Origin: DASXTW01 sp036505215
GTDB lineage: Bacteria; Actinomycetota; UBA4738
NCBI GenBank assembly: GCA_036505215.1
Contig: DASXTW010000087.1
Span: forward strand, 1-64,000
Reading direction: 5' to 3'
Length of the DNA stretch: 64,000 nt
The translations under genes and the position numbers were made by a program. Below the pieces are notes generated by a model. The model was not told where the DNA came from, searched no databases, and worked only from the letters and a program-made list of their open reading frames with translations. Positions 23,055-32,516 of the stretch are shown one piece after another; the stretch's first letter is position 1, and every line of letters begins with the position of its first letter.

Positions 23055-24467
23055 TCAAACGAGCGAAACGGTCTTCCATTTACTCCCGATTCGGACGTAG
23101 AGCTTGTTGTTCTTCGTGTCGACGGCGATGGTCCCGTCGACGGGTGGCTGGTCGAAATCCGCGTCGGAGATGGAGCCCGCCTTCCTTTTCAGCACCAGGC
23201 CTGACCGCGCCTCTGTCAAGCCTCGTCGGTACCTACCGGCTATCGAGATGGTGTTCCCCGAGTACTGTCTCGGGGGATGATTCCACCATCCTCTGCATTC
23301 GTTGATGAGGTTGTTCGTCACAGCGGTCCCGATCACCGTGGGCGTTTGCTGAAGGATGAACGAGAAGGGAGTGGCGGTCGTGGCCACCCCCATGGTTCCT
23401 TCGATGTGCACATCCGACACTGTGGCCACGCCATCGTCGATCCGCACGACCGGATAGCTGGCGCTGCCCGTGTCCAGCCGGTTACGCATGGGGGACGCAA
23501 CGATGACCGTATTGCCCTTCATGAGGACCCTGCGGATCGGATACCCGGGGACGGTCGGCTGGATGACGATCACGGCGTTCTGGCTGACATTGTCGAAGTA
23601 GTTGGCCTCGATCAGGTGCAGTCCCCCGCCCCCGATGCGAAGGGCCGTCGGGTAGGGGGGCCCAGCGACCGACCCCGCGTACGCGTAGACGTGGTTCCCA
23701 ATCACCTGCTGGCCGCCCGCGAGATAGATCCCCGTCTCCTGGAAGTTGTTGATCCTGTTGAAGGCCACGATGTTGTCGGGTCCCTGGAGGTCGATCCCGC
23801 GGGTGGTCCCCGTAAGCCTTCCGCTGGTGGAAATGCTGTTTCTCACGATGTGGCAGCCGAATCCGCCGGGGCCGATCCTGACGCCGGCGAGAAACCCCGA
23901 GATGTGATTGCCCTGGATCCAGTTGTGGGCTTCGACCCCTGGCGGTGGGGCCATGTCGATCGCCAGGCCCGCCCGCCCGTCCTGGCCGTCCAGCCACAGG
24001 TCCTCGATGCGGATGCCCTTGCGGCCCGGGGAGACGATCATCGCCTCGCCGGTCCAGCCGGGTCCGGCGAAGACCTCGCTGCCTCGGCCGATCCCTCGGA
24101 GCGTCAAGTAATCGTGGGGGAGGACCAAGGGTGCGGTGACCCGATACACGCCCTGAGGGAACAGGACCAGCCCACCCCTGGTTCCGACCGAGTCGATGGC
24201 CGACTGCACGGCAGCCGTGTCGTCGGCGGTCCCATCCCCAGCGGCCCCGAAAGCCCGAACGTCCGCCCACGGCCGTCCGCTCCCGAAGAAGTTGTCCCCG
24301 GTGAAGGTATTGGGCGCGTCCAGGACGGCGAACTGGTCCGGTTCTGACGCGTCCGCCTCATCCCATGCGAGGAGTGACCTCCCGATGGCCATGCCCGCGG
24401 CGGCCACGGCGGACCCACCGAGGAACTGGCGGCGATCGAACGACGAGCGTTCCGGACTCTCCTTCAC
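23055..24467 (-). CDS. Tat-exported right-handed parallel beta-helix protein (pectate-lyase-3-like)
   Basis: A 470-residue protein starting with GTG. The N-terminus has a twin-arginine signal (DRRQFLGGSAVAAAGMAIG), so it is probably exported folded. WADVRAFGAAGDGTADDTAA at about residue 67 is the classic opening of the pectate-lyase-3 beta-helix family. Repeated short strands with Asn/Ile ladders (QGNHISGF, EANYFDNVS, TNNLINECRG) follow. Such proteins in EPS loci are often polysaccharide lyases, epimerases or depolymerases. The substrate cannot be told; an action on the locus's own polymer is an inference. Confidence 0.8.
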   Translation of the reverse strand: MKESPERSSFDRRQFLGGSAVAAAGMAIGRSLLAWDEADASEPDQFAVLDAPNTFTGDNFFGSGRPWADVRAFGAAGDGTADDTAAVQSAIDSVGTRGGLVLFPQGVYRVTAPLVLPHDYLTLRGIGRGSEVFAGPGWTGEAMIVSPGRKGIRIEDLWLDGQDGRAGLAIDMAPPPGVEAHNWIQGNHISGFLAGVRIGPGGFGCHIVRNSISTSGRLTGTTRGIDLQGPDNIVAFNRINNFQETGIYLAGGQQVIGNHVYAYAGSVAGPPYPTALRIGGGGLHLIEANYFDNVSQNAVIVIQPTVPGYPIRRVLMKGNTVIVASPMRNRLDTGSASYPVVRIDDGVATVSDVHIEGTMGVATTATPFSFILQQTPTVIGTAVTNNLINECRGWWNHPPRQYSGNTISIAGRYRRGLTEARSGLVLKRKAGSISDADFDQPPVDGTIAVDTKNNKLYVRIGSKWKTVSLV

Positions 24468-24577
24468 GTCCGGAGACTAGGGGTCGCCCGATCAGGGGAG
24501 CAATTGGTTGTTAGCCCTAGGAGAGATGGACTAAATGGCCTAGTGCGATTGGCCCCCATTGGCACCGGTGCCCAGGG

Positions 24578-24623
24578 CCGGCCGCGGTCACCGCTGATAG
24601 CCGGCCGCGGTCACCGCTGATAG
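24578..24623. repeat. Perfect 23-bp tandem duplication at the 3' end of the SDR gene
   Basis: The unit CCGGCCGCGGTCACCGCTGATAG occurs twice, back to back (24578-24600 and 24601-24623). The second copy contains the last codons and stop of the SDR gene at 24611. The duplication lies outside the functional reading frame. Confidence 0.9.
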
Positions 24624-25522
24624 ACGGAGCGCATCCAGTCCACGGTCTTCGGGATTCCCACCTCGAGTGGCACGGTTGGGTCGTGGTCAAGCTCGGCCCG
24701 GGCCCTCGAGCAGTCGACCACCTTGTCCCTGGTGGTCATGGGCTCGGACTCCAGGTAGCTCACGTGGGAGTCGTCCAGTGCGAGGTACTCCAGGATCATG
24801 TCGTTCACCGACTTCATGTCGTGGAGCTCCTCGCCCCCCACGTTGTAGACCCGACCCGGCACGAAGCGGTCCGCGATGTTGGCCAGCGTCCGGCACGTGT
24901 CGCTCACGTACGTGGAGGTCCGTCGGTGGTCCAGGTAGATGTCCAGCGGTTGGCGGAACATGGCCCTGTAGATGAACTTGCAGATCGCACTGCGATACTC
25001 GCTGAAGTACTCACCGGGACCGTAGGTGTTGAACAGCCGGACCCGAACGATCTGGGCGTTCCATTCCTCGGCCGCGTTGAGCGCCTGCATCTCGTTCACC
25101 CACTTGGACATGGCGTAGTCGTTGAGCTGGCGCATCGGGACGCGATCCAGCACGTCCTCGGCCATCACTCCGTCGTAGTCGCCGTACACCTCGGAAGAGC
25201 TGAACAGGACGGAGCGGAATCCATGTCGCCGTTGCAGGGTCAGGAGGTTCTTGGTACCGACGGCGTTGGCCTTCCACATGGTCTCGTAGAAGTCCTCGCC
25301 GTTTCGCCGGCCGAACTCCGCGGCCAGGTGGTAGACGAGCTCGGGCCGGCACCGTTCGATGACGCCCTCGAACTGGCGGTACTCCCCGACGTCTCCCCGA
25401 AGGAACGTTCCCTCGTGGAAATGGCCGCGATCCATCCGCCATACCTCGTGGCCGCGCGCTTCCAGCTCCTCGACGAGATGCGTTCCCACCGCACCGCGCG
25501 ACCCGGTTACCAAGATCCTCAC
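24611..25522 (-). CDS. NAD-dependent sugar epimerase/dehydratase (extended SDR)
   Basis: A 303-residue extended short-chain dehydrogenase. The GTG start follows AAGGAGGAGG. The Rossmann motif TGSRGAVGTHL is at residues 6-16. The catalytic elements are FSSSEVYGDY and NDYAMSKW (YxxxK). RVRLFNTYGPGEY is the substrate-loop segment of nucleotide-sugar epimerases and dehydratases. The DP-sugar substrate is not determinable, though HRRTSTYVSDTCRTL resembles the GDP/UDP-sugar SDRs. It is divergent from the GT4 gene at 25643. Confidence 0.85.
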   Translation of the reverse strand: MRILVTGSRGAVGTHLVEELEARGHEVWRMDRGHFHEGTFLRGDVGEYRQFEGVIERCRPELVYHLAAEFGRRNGEDFYETMWKANAVGTKNLLTLQRRHGFRSVLFSSSEVYGDYDGVMAEDVLDRVPMRQLNDYAMSKWVNEMQALNAAEEWNAQIVRVRLFNTYGPGEYFSEYRSAICKFIYRAMFRQPLDIYLDHRRTSTYVSDTCRTLANIADRFVPGRVYNVGGEELHDMKSVNDMILEYLALDDSHVSYLESEPMTTRDKVVDCSRARAELDHDPTVPLEVGIPKTVDWMRSVYQR

Positions 25523-25642
25523 CGGTCACCCTCCTCCTTACGGTCTTCAGGCTGGGGAATCGACCGTTCGGCCGCGCGCTTTAGCGGATTCTAGGACCGG
25601 GTTCGTCCGGATCCGGGAGGTGCGTCGATATAGTGGCGCAGG

Positions 25643-26878
25643 ATGCGGATCCTGTTCGTCAACCAGTACTTCCCACCCGACGCGACCAATACGGCCTATC
25701 TCCTAGGTGAGCTGTGCGAGGACCTCGCCAAGAGTCACGAGGTATGGGTGCTCGCCGGGCGTCCCAGCTACAACCCCGAGGCCAGCACGTACCAACCGCG
25801 AGGAGTTCACATACGTCGTGCCTGGTCGACGTCGTTCGGCCGAGCGGGGATGGGCGGGCGCCTCGTGAACTATGGCTCGTACCTCGCCTCGGCGCTGCTC
25901 TCGGCTCTGCGGGTCCCCCGGCCGGACGTGGTGGTGGCCCTGACCGATCCTCCGGTGATCGGCGCCATCGGGTTGATCGCTGCCCGGCGCCATCGGGCTC
26001 CCTTCGTCCAGGTGTACATGGACATCTATCCCGACGTGGGCATCGCCCTGGGCCGGGTCGATCACCCGCTCCTGGTCCGGTTGTGGCGCCGCCTGAATGA
26101 GGCGATCCGGTCGAGGACGGAGCGGGTCGTGGCCATCGGCAGGGACATGGTCGAAAAGCTCGAGGACGAGGGCGTGGAGCCGGCCAAGATCGTGCTCATT
26201 CCGAACTGGGCCGAAACGATCCCCATCGACACCGAGCGTGCCCGCCGGGCGCGAGTAGCCATGGGGTGGGAAGGCCGCTTCGTGGTCCTGCACGCGGGAA
26301 ACGTCGGTCTGGCCCAGAACCTCGGCGTTCTGATCGAGGCCGCCGGCCGGCTGCAGGATCGGCCCGATGTCCTGATCACGTTCCTCGGGGACGGGGCCGC
26401 CCGGAGCCGCCTGGAGGACCAGGTCCGCGCCAGAGGCCTGCCGAACGTGGCATTCCTGCCTCACGTCCCCAAGGAGGAGGCCCAGCACCTGATCGCTGCC
26501 GCGGACGTGCACGTGGTGTCGCTGGCCCCGGGTCTGCGCGGCTGCGTCGTTCCCAGCAAGATCTACGGGATCATGGCGGCAGGCAAGCCGTTCGTGGCTG
26601 CCGTCGAGCGCGGGTCCGAACCCGCCCGCCTCCTCGAGGAGCACAGGTGCGGGATACGGGTCGATCCGGGTGACGTCGAGGAGCTGGCCCGAGCCATCCG
26701 CACGCTCCGAGACCATCCCGATCGCCGGATGGGCCGCCGGGGCCGGGCTGCGTTCGAGAGGACGTATCACCGGGAGGCCGCAACGTCCGCCTACCGGGCC
26801 ATGCTGGAGGAAGTCGTACTCGATGGACGTGCGCGTTTTCCGGCGAAGTTCCACCAAAGTCGCGTACGTAAGCCATAA
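25643..26878 (+). CDS. Glycosyltransferase family 4, WbuB-like
   Basis: A 411-residue GT-B enzyme. RILFVNQYFPPDATNTAYLL is the standard N-terminal opening, FVVLHAGNVGLAQNLGVLIE starts the donor domain, and CVVPSKIYGIMAAGKPFVAA is the E(x)7E-region equivalent. The layout matches WbuB-type enzymes, which use UDP-N-acetyl-6-deoxy sugars; the donor here is unproven. It starts a co-directional run of five genes to 32118. Confidence 0.85.
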   Translation: MRILFVNQYFPPDATNTAYLLGELCEDLAKSHEVWVLAGRPSYNPEASTYQPRGVHIRRAWSTSFGRAGMGGRLVNYGSYLASALLSALRVPRPDVVVALTDPPVIGAIGLIAARRHRAPFVQVYMDIYPDVGIALGRVDHPLLVRLWRRLNEAIRSRTERVVAIGRDMVEKLEDEGVEPAKIVLIPNWAETIPIDTERARRARVAMGWEGRFVVLHAGNVGLAQNLGVLIEAAGRLQDRPDVLITFLGDGAARSRLEDQVRARGLPNVAFLPHVPKEEAQHLIAAADVHVVSLAPGLRGCVVPSKIYGIMAAGKPFVAAVERGSEPARLLEEHRCGIRVDPGDVEELARAIRTLRDHPDRRMGRRGRAAFERTYHREAATSAYRAMLEEVVLDGRARFPAKFHQSRVRKP

Positions 26879-26944
26879 GCTTTAGCCCGCGCGGTCCGAT
26901 AAACGAGAGGAAACGCTCGACATATCCGAGTAGATCGGACCAAC

Positions 26945-28060
26945 GTGACCCCGCGCCCATTCGTTTACCTGATGTGGTTCGGTGGGTCAGCCGGCATAAC
27001 CGCCGCGCTCACCCCAGGTGCCCGGAGGATCGCCCATCGTTTCGGACTCGTCGACAGGCCGGGCGGTCAGAGCTACAAGTGGCATCACACGCCCACCGCC
27101 TACCTCGGGGGCCTGGTCATCGCGCTGGCCGTCCTCGTGGTGGGCACCTTTGGGACTCGAGGACACAGTCCGGCGGATCGGGCCACGGTGATCCTGTTGG
27201 GGGGCCTGGTCTGCGCGCTGGTCGGGGCGTGGGATGACTGGCGGTCGCTCGGAGTGGGGCCGAAGCTGCTGCCGACCCTCGTGGGTGGGGCGGCCGTATG
27301 GACGGCGGGTGTGCGGGTGGGCCTTTCCGGCAACGCCGTCGTGGACCTGGTCCTCACCATGGCCTGGATCGTGGTGGTGACCCATGCGGTGAACGTCATC
27401 GACAACATGGACGGTGTCGCCGTCGGTCTGGCGGCCATCTCAGCGACGGGGGTCTTCGCCATCGCCATGACCAGCGGCCAGACCCGCGTGGCCGTGATGG
27501 CAGCAGCGGTCGCCGGCGCGAGCCTGGGCTTCGTCCCATTCAATTTCCGCAGAGCCACGGTGTTCCTGGGCGACGCGGGGACCCTGTTCCTCGGGTTCAT
27601 GCTGGCCTCGCTGGCCCTTGCGCTGGACATTCAGGTTGGCTCGGCCGTCACCCGGGTCACCGTGCCGGTGCTTCTGATGGGGGTACCGGTGTTCAACACG
27701 TTCCTGGTCGTCGTCTCCCGGACCCGCGGGGGGCGACGCATCACCGTCGGCGGCACCGATGGCGTGGCCCATCGCCTGGTGGCCCTTGGCCTCAGCCGGA
27801 GCCTTGCCGCCGTGGCCTTCTGGACCGCGGGAGCCCTCTGCTCTGGCTTGGCCGTCCTGGTCTCCCGGCTCGGAATGGGAGTGGCAGCCGTCGTCGCCGG
27901 CGTGGTCATGGTGTCGGGGGCGACGGGCGTATGGCTCTTCGACAGGGTCGACACGGTCACCGGGGAGAGTGGGCCGGCCGGACGTCCTCTCCTTGTTCGC
28001 TGGCCCCGCGGCTCCCGAGTCCTGGCCGGCACCGAACCCAGAGTGGAGCAGGCGCCGTGA
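26945..28060 (+). CDS. WecA/MraY-family undecaprenyl-phosphate sugar-1-phosphate transferase
   Basis: A 371-residue membrane enzyme of about ten helices that would load the first sugar phosphate onto undecaprenyl phosphate. The aspartate motifs GAWDDW and NVIDNMDGVAVG are present, as is FLGDAGTLFLGF. The usual histidine motif near the end reads GGTDGVAHRLVALGLS, so the first histidine of the common DHxxHRL form is replaced by glycine. The GTG start is accepted for lack of anything better. Its stop overlaps the next GTG (GTGA). It is the probable initiator of EPS repeat synthesis; no PglC/WbaP-type initiator is present. Confidence 0.88.
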   Translation: MTPRPFVYLMWFGGSAGITAALTPGARRIAHRFGLVDRPGGQSYKWHHTPTAYLGGLVIALAVLVVGTFGTRGHSPADRATVILLGGLVCALVGAWDDWRSLGVGPKLLPTLVGGAAVWTAGVRVGLSGNAVVDLVLTMAWIVVVTHAVNVIDNMDGVAVGLAAISATGVFAIAMTSGQTRVAVMAAAVAGASLGFVPFNFRRATVFLGDAGTLFLGFMLASLALALDIQVGSAVTRVTVPVLLMGVPVFNTFLVVVSRTRGGRRITVGGTDGVAHRLVALGLSRSLAAVAFWTAGALCSGLAVLVSRLGMGVAAVVAGVVMVSGATGVWLFDRVDTVTGESGPAGRPLLVRWPRGSRVLAGTEPRVEQAP

Positions 28061-29058
28061 GATATCTGGTCACCGGGGGAGCGGGCTTCATCGGCTCCCA
28101 CCTGGCCGATGCCCTGGTCACACGAGGAGACTCGGTCCTCCTGTTCGACAACTTGTCGACCGGGAGGCTCGACAACATCCAGCACCTCATCGGGGGGCAA
28201 CACTCGGGGGCGGTGGAGTTCCGCTCGGGCACGGTCCTCGACTATCCCCTGGTCGAACGCCTGGTCCATGAAGTGGACGTCGTGGTGCATCTGGCGGCCT
28301 CCGTGGGCGTGCAGCTCATCGTCAGCCGGCCGCTGGAGACCCTGCTCAACAACGTCCGGGGCACCGAGATCCTGCTGGACGCGGCGTCCCGGCACGGTCG
28401 AAAGGTCCTGGTCGCCTCCACTTCGGAGATCTACGGGAAGAACGCGGCCGGGCCCTTGCACGAGGATTCGGATCGAATCCTCGGTTCCCCCTTCAAGGCC
28501 AGGTGGGCCTACTCCACATCCAAGGCGGTGGACGAGATCCTGGCGTACGAGTACTGGCGGGAACGAGGGCTGCCCACCATCGTGGTCCGGCTCTTCAACT
28601 GCTCGGGTCCGCGGCAGACCGGGGCGTACGGGATGGTCATACCTCGCTTCGTCCGACAGGCGCTGACCGGCGAGGACCTGACGGTCTTCGGCGACGGGAC
28701 CCAGAGCCGGTGTTTCTGCCACGTCGTGGACACAGTTGACGCCCTGCTTCGGCTGCTCGATTCCCCCTGGGGCGTGGGCGACGTCTTCAACATTGGATCG
28801 CACAACGAGATCAGCATCTTGGGGCTGGCCGATCTGGTCATCCATCTGACCGGCTCCTCTTCGGGCGTTCGGATGGTGCCGTACGGCGAGGCGTACGAGC
28901 CCGGTTTCGAGGACATGGAGCGTCGCTTGCCCGACATCGGCAAGATCACGCGGGTCACGGGATGGATCCCCACCAAGTCTCTGGAAGAGATCATCCGTGA
29001 CGTTGTGCAGTACGAGCTGGAGCGGGCGGTACTGATCGGATCTGGGGGAGGGAACTGA
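28057..29058 (+). CDS. NAD-dependent UDP-sugar epimerase/dehydratase (extended SDR)
   Basis: A 333-residue extended SDR starting with GTG in a GTGA overlap. TGGAGFIGSHLADAL is the Rossmann motif and FDNLSTGRLDN the adjacent NAD-specific turn. STSEIYGKN and YSTSKAVDE supply the catalytic Ser/Tyr/Lys set. The sequence resembles GalE and UDP-glucuronate decarboxylase/epimerase relatives, but the substrate is unresolved. Placed between the initiator and the BY-kinase, it probably makes a nucleotide sugar for the repeat unit. Confidence 0.88.
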   Translation: MRYLVTGGAGFIGSHLADALVTRGDSVLLFDNLSTGRLDNIQHLIGGQHSGAVEFRSGTVLDYPLVERLVHEVDVVVHLAASVGVQLIVSRPLETLLNNVRGTEILLDAASRHGRKVLVASTSEIYGKNAAGPLHEDSDRILGSPFKARWAYSTSKAVDEILAYEYWRERGLPTIVVRLFNCSGPRQTGAYGMVIPRFVRQALTGEDLTVFGDGTQSRCFCHVVDTVDALLRLLDSPWGVGDVFNIGSHNEISILGLADLVIHLTGSSSGVRMVPYGEAYEPGFEDMERRLPDIGKITRVTGWIPTKSLEEIIRDVVQYELERAVLIGSGGGN

Positions 29059-29059
29059 C

Positions 29060-30793
29060 ATGACTGGTCCCGACCAGCACACGTCCGACCTCCGCGACTA
29101 CGTGCGGGTGCTGATGGCCCGCAAGTACGAGATCGCCATCGTTACCGGCCTCGTGTTCATCGCAACGGCGTTCCTCACCTTCCGTCAGACCCCCATGTAC
29201 CAAGGGGTGACGAAGGTGTTGGTGAAGCCGGTTCAGAACCCGGCGACGTCCCTGGCCATCGCCCAGCAGCCGAACCTGGACACCGAACGGGAGCTCGTCC
29301 TGTCCGAGGCGGTGGCCCGAAAGGTCCAGGAGAACGCCAAGGTGTCTCTTTCGGTGTCGGCGCTGCTCAGGCACGCTCGCGTCCAAGTGCTGACGGACAC
29401 CGAGGTGATGGAAGTCAAGTACGTGGACCCCGACCCTGCCACGGCGGCCCGACTGGCCAATGCCTTCGCCACCGCGTACGTGGAGTTCCGGAGTGAGCAG
29501 ACCCTCGATCAGTTCCAGGCCGCGGCGGTGGCCGTCCAGAGGCGGATCGACGGGATACAGGAAAGCCTCTCGTCGTTGAACCAGAAGATCCAGGAGACGA
29601 AAGATCCATCCTCCCGGGCAACGCTTCAGGCACAGCGTGACGCGCTGGTGGCGTCGCTGGGGGTCCTGCAAGAGCGCCTGCTCGACGTGCAATCGAACGC
29701 GTCCGTCGCCCAGGGAGGGGCCCAGATCGTGCAGCGTGCAGATCAGCCGCGCTCGCCGGTCAGCCCGAACAAGCGTCGCGACGCCGCGCTCGCGCTTCTC
29801 GCCGGCCTCGCCCTGGGCATCGGGCTGGCCTTCCTCAGGGAGCGTCTGGACGATCGGGTCAAGACCCGGCAGGAGATCGAGCGACGGCTGGGCGCGCCCG
29901 TGATCGCCGTCGTGCCCAGGATCGGAACGTGGCGGCGGAATGACGCCCCGCAGCTCGTCATGCGGTCCAACCCGAAGAGCCCGGTCAGCGAGGCCTACCG
30001 GACCCTGGGCACGAACATCTTGTACGCGGCGTCGCAACAGCCCCTCAAGGTGCTCATGGTCACCAGCTCGCTCGGCGGCGATGGGAAGTCGACGACGTCG
30101 TCGAATCTCGCGGTGGCGCTGGCGCGCGCGGGGAAGCGGGTGATCGTGGTCTCGGCGGACCTGCGTAGGCCACGACTCCACGATTTCTTCGGACTCCCCA
30201 ACGACGTTGGTCTGTCGAACCTGTTGTCCGATTCGATCCGGCTGGCCAGGGCGACGAAGGACCCGGGGATCCCGAACCTCCGGGTGATCGGGGGCGGGCC
30301 GATCCCTCACGACCCCGCAGCCTTGCTCGGTGGCAGGCGGGCGGAGGAATTCGTGCGGTCGGTTCGGGAGGTCTCCGACTTCGTCATCATCGACACTCCG
30401 CCGGTGCTTGCGGTGGCCGATGCCTCGATCCTGGCGCCACACGTGGACGGCGCGGTGTTCGTGCTGAACGCCGAGCGAAGCAGCAGATCGGCCCTCATCC
30501 AGGCCCGGGATCAGCTCGAGCAGGCGGGGGCGCACATCATCGGCGCCGTGTACAACAACTTCGATCCGAGCCAGAGCACCGCGTACCCCTACTACTACAG
30601 CTACTACAAGGAGGACCGAGCAGCCGAACGCGGTTCGATGGGCGGGAAACGCGCGAAGTTCGGAGATCGGCGCCGCCAGTCGCGCTACCCGTCCTCGGAC
30701 GTCAGGTCAGGCAACGGGAGCGGGACTGAGCCGGAAGGTCTCGCCGTGCCGCCCGCCGAGCTGGTCTCGCCGGAGGGGCGAGAGGGACTGTGA
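29060..30793 (+). CDS. Wzz-type chain-length domain fused to BY-kinase (CpsD/CapB-like)
   Basis: A 577-residue membrane protein with a GGGGGAGGG ribosome site. Residues 1-250 have the Wzz layout: a helix at about 25-45 (IAIVTGLVFIATAFLTF), a periplasm-facing coiled region, and a second helix (ALALLAGLALGIGLAF). The cytoplasmic BY-kinase follows: Walker A SLGGDGKSTTSSNLA near 337, A' VIVVSADLRRPR, Walker B FVIIDTPPVLAVADAS near 440. A tyrosine cluster (YPYYYSYY) near 510 is the autophosphorylation tail. The family controls polysaccharide chain length and polymerase activity. Confidence 0.93.
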   Translation: MTGPDQHTSDLRDYVRVLMARKYEIAIVTGLVFIATAFLTFRQTPMYQGVTKVLVKPVQNPATSLAIAQQPNLDTERELVLSEAVARKVQENAKVSLSVSALLRHARVQVLTDTEVMEVKYVDPDPATAARLANAFATAYVEFRSEQTLDQFQAAAVAVQRRIDGIQESLSSLNQKIQETKDPSSRATLQAQRDALVASLGVLQERLLDVQSNASVAQGGAQIVQRADQPRSPVSPNKRRDAALALLAGLALGIGLAFLRERLDDRVKTRQEIERRLGAPVIAVVPRIGTWRRNDAPQLVMRSNPKSPVSEAYRTLGTNILYAASQQPLKVLMVTSSLGGDGKSTTSSNLAVALARAGKRVIVVSADLRRPRLHDFFGLPNDVGLSNLLSDSIRLARATKDPGIPNLRVIGGGPIPHDPAALLGGRRAEEFVRSVREVSDFVIIDTPPVLAVADASILAPHVDGAVFVLNAERSSRSALIQARDQLEQAGAHIIGAVYNNFDPSQSTAYPYYYSYYKEDRAAERGSMGGKRAKFGDRRRQSRYPSSDVRSGNGSGTEPEGLAVPPAELVSPEGREGL

Positions 30794-32118
30794 GCACCGA
30801 GCTGACGGCCCGCGTCACTCCGGACGTCTCGACCGGCCTGCGCCAGCGGATCGAGGAACGCAGGGCCACGGTGGCACTGGTCGGGCTGGGGTATGTGGGA
30901 CTTCCGCTCCTCGTGGCGGTCTCGTCCGAAGGCTTCCCGGTGATCGGCGTCGACATCGACCGGCGCAGAGTCGCGGCGCTGGCCGAAGGACGCTCCTACG
31001 TCGTCGACGTCTCTGACCAGGAACTGAGTGCGCTCACCCGCGCGCACTTCACTACGGAAGCTGCCGCTCTACGCAGCGCCGACGTGATCATCATCGCCGT
31101 CCCGACACCGCTCTCCGACGGCGTCCCGGACCTGTCGGGCGTCAGGCAGGCTGCGGCCGACGTGGCTGGCGTCCTTCGGCCCGGGCATCTGGTGATCCTC
31201 GAATCCACGACGTACCCGGGCACCACCGAAGAGGTCGTTCGTCCGATTCTCGAGGCCTCGGGCCTGGTGGCCGGGAGGGACTTCTTCCTCGCGTACTCCC
31301 CCGAGCGGATCGACCCCGGCCGATACCACCGGTTTCGGGACACGCCGAAGATCGTCTCGGGGATCGAAAGAGCCGACACCGAGATGGTGGAGCTCTTCTA
31401 CAAGCAGCTCGTGTCGAAGGTTGTGACGACCCCCACTCCCCGAGAGGCCGAGATGGCCAAGCTGATCGAGAACACCTATCGCCAGGTGAACATCGCGCTG
31501 GTCAATGAATTGGCCACGCTGGCAGGTGACCTTGGTGTGGACATCTGGTCGGCGATCGAAGCCGCCGCGACCAAGCCCTTCGGGTATCAGCCGTTCTGGC
31601 CAGGACCCGGCGTGGGAGGACACTGCATCGCCATAGACCCGAGCTACCTCTCCTGGCGCGTCGGCCAGCGCCTGGGATTCGGTATCGGCTTCGTGGAGCA
31701 TGCAAAGGAGGTCAACAACCGGATGCCCGCCTATGTGGCCTCTCGCATCGGCCAGGCGCTCAACGACGTGGGCAAGCCCATCCGTGAATCGCGGATCATG
31801 GGGATCGGCCTGGCGTACAAGGCCGACGTCAACGACATCCGGGAGTCGCCCTCACTGATGGTGATGGAACGCCTGGCCCGATCTGGGGCCAGCTGCACCT
31901 ACCACGACCCGTACGTCCCGACCGCCCGCATCCTGGGTGAGGAGCTCACCTCGCAGCCGCTGGATCCGGAGATCCTCGAGCAGCAGGACTGCGTGGCCAT
32001 CCTGACCGCCCACGAGACCGTGGACTACGCTGCCGTCGTCCTCTCGGCCCCGCTCGTCTTCGACGCTCGAGGGGTGACCCGGAAGATGCTCAAGGCCCCC
32101 AACCTGGTGCTTCTCTAA
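30790..32118 (+). CDS. wecC: UDP-N-acetyl-D-mannosaminuronate dehydrogenase (WecC-like)
   Basis: A 442-residue nucleotide-sugar dehydrogenase (UDPG/GDPM dehydrogenase family), starting at a GTGA overlap with the kinase gene. NAD motif: VALVGLGYVGLPLLVAV. The segment ESTTYPGTTEEVV and the catalytic-cysteine region (GPGVGGHCIAIDPSYLSW) are intact. The GGHCIAxDP form favours UDP-HexNAc substrates such as UDP-ManNAc. With WecB it predicts UDP-ManNAcA. The stop lies five bases from that of the convergent rplL. Confidence 0.9.
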   Translation: MSTELTARVTPDVSTGLRQRIEERRATVALVGLGYVGLPLLVAVSSEGFPVIGVDIDRRRVAALAEGRSYVVDVSDQELSALTRAHFTTEAAALRSADVIIIAVPTPLSDGVPDLSGVRQAAADVAGVLRPGHLVILESTTYPGTTEEVVRPILEASGLVAGRDFFLAYSPERIDPGRYHRFRDTPKIVSGIERADTEMVELFYKQLVSKVVTTPTPREAEMAKLIENTYRQVNIALVNELATLAGDLGVDIWSAIEAAATKPFGYQPFWPGPGVGGHCIAIDPSYLSWRVGQRLGFGIGFVEHAKEVNNRMPAYVASRIGQALNDVGKPIRESRIMGIGLAYKADVNDIRESPSLMVMERLARSGASCTYHDPYVPTARILGEELTSQPLDPEILEQQDCVAILTAHETVDYAAVVLSAPLVFDARGVTRKMLKAPNLVLL

Positions 32119-32123
32119 CCCGG

Positions 32124-32516
32124 TTACTTGACCTCGACGCCCGCTCCTGCGGCCTCGAGCTTCTCCTTGGCCGCCTCAGCCTGCTCCTTGGGCACCCGTT
32201 CGAGCACCGGCTTGGGCGCGCCGTCCACCAGGTCCTTGGCCTCCTTCAGCCCCAGGTTGGTCAGGGCCCGCACTTCCTTGATGACCTGGATCTTCTTGTC
32301 CCCGGCCGACTGAAGGATCACGTCGAACTCGGTCTGCTCCTCGACCTCCTCCTCGGCGCCGGCGGCGCCGGCACCCGGAGCAACCCCGGCCACGGCCATC
32401 GGCGCGGCCGCCTGGATGCCGAACTCCTCCTCGATCTTCTTGGAGAGATCGGCCGCCTCGATCACGGACAGTTCCTTGATCGCGTCGAGGATCTCGTCAA
32501 CGGATAGCTTTGCCAT
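32124..32516 (-). CDS. rplL: 50S ribosomal protein L7/L12
   Basis: The ribosomal stalk protein, 130 residues. AGGAGG precedes the ATG by a few bases. The N-terminal dimerisation domain (DEILDAIKELSVIEAADL), an Ala/Gly/Glu hinge, and the C-terminal factor-binding domain (KIQVIKEVRALTNLGLKEAK) are all standard. It follows rplJ after 27 bases. No rpoB follows: the EPS locus begins at once on the other strand. Confidence 0.98.
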   Translation of the reverse strand: MAKLSVDEILDAIKELSVIEAADLSKKIEEEFGIQAAAPMAVAGVAPGAGAAGAEEEVEEQTEFDVILQSAGDKKIQVIKEVRALTNLGLKEAKDLVDGAPKPVLERVPKEQAEAAKEKLEAAGAGVEVK

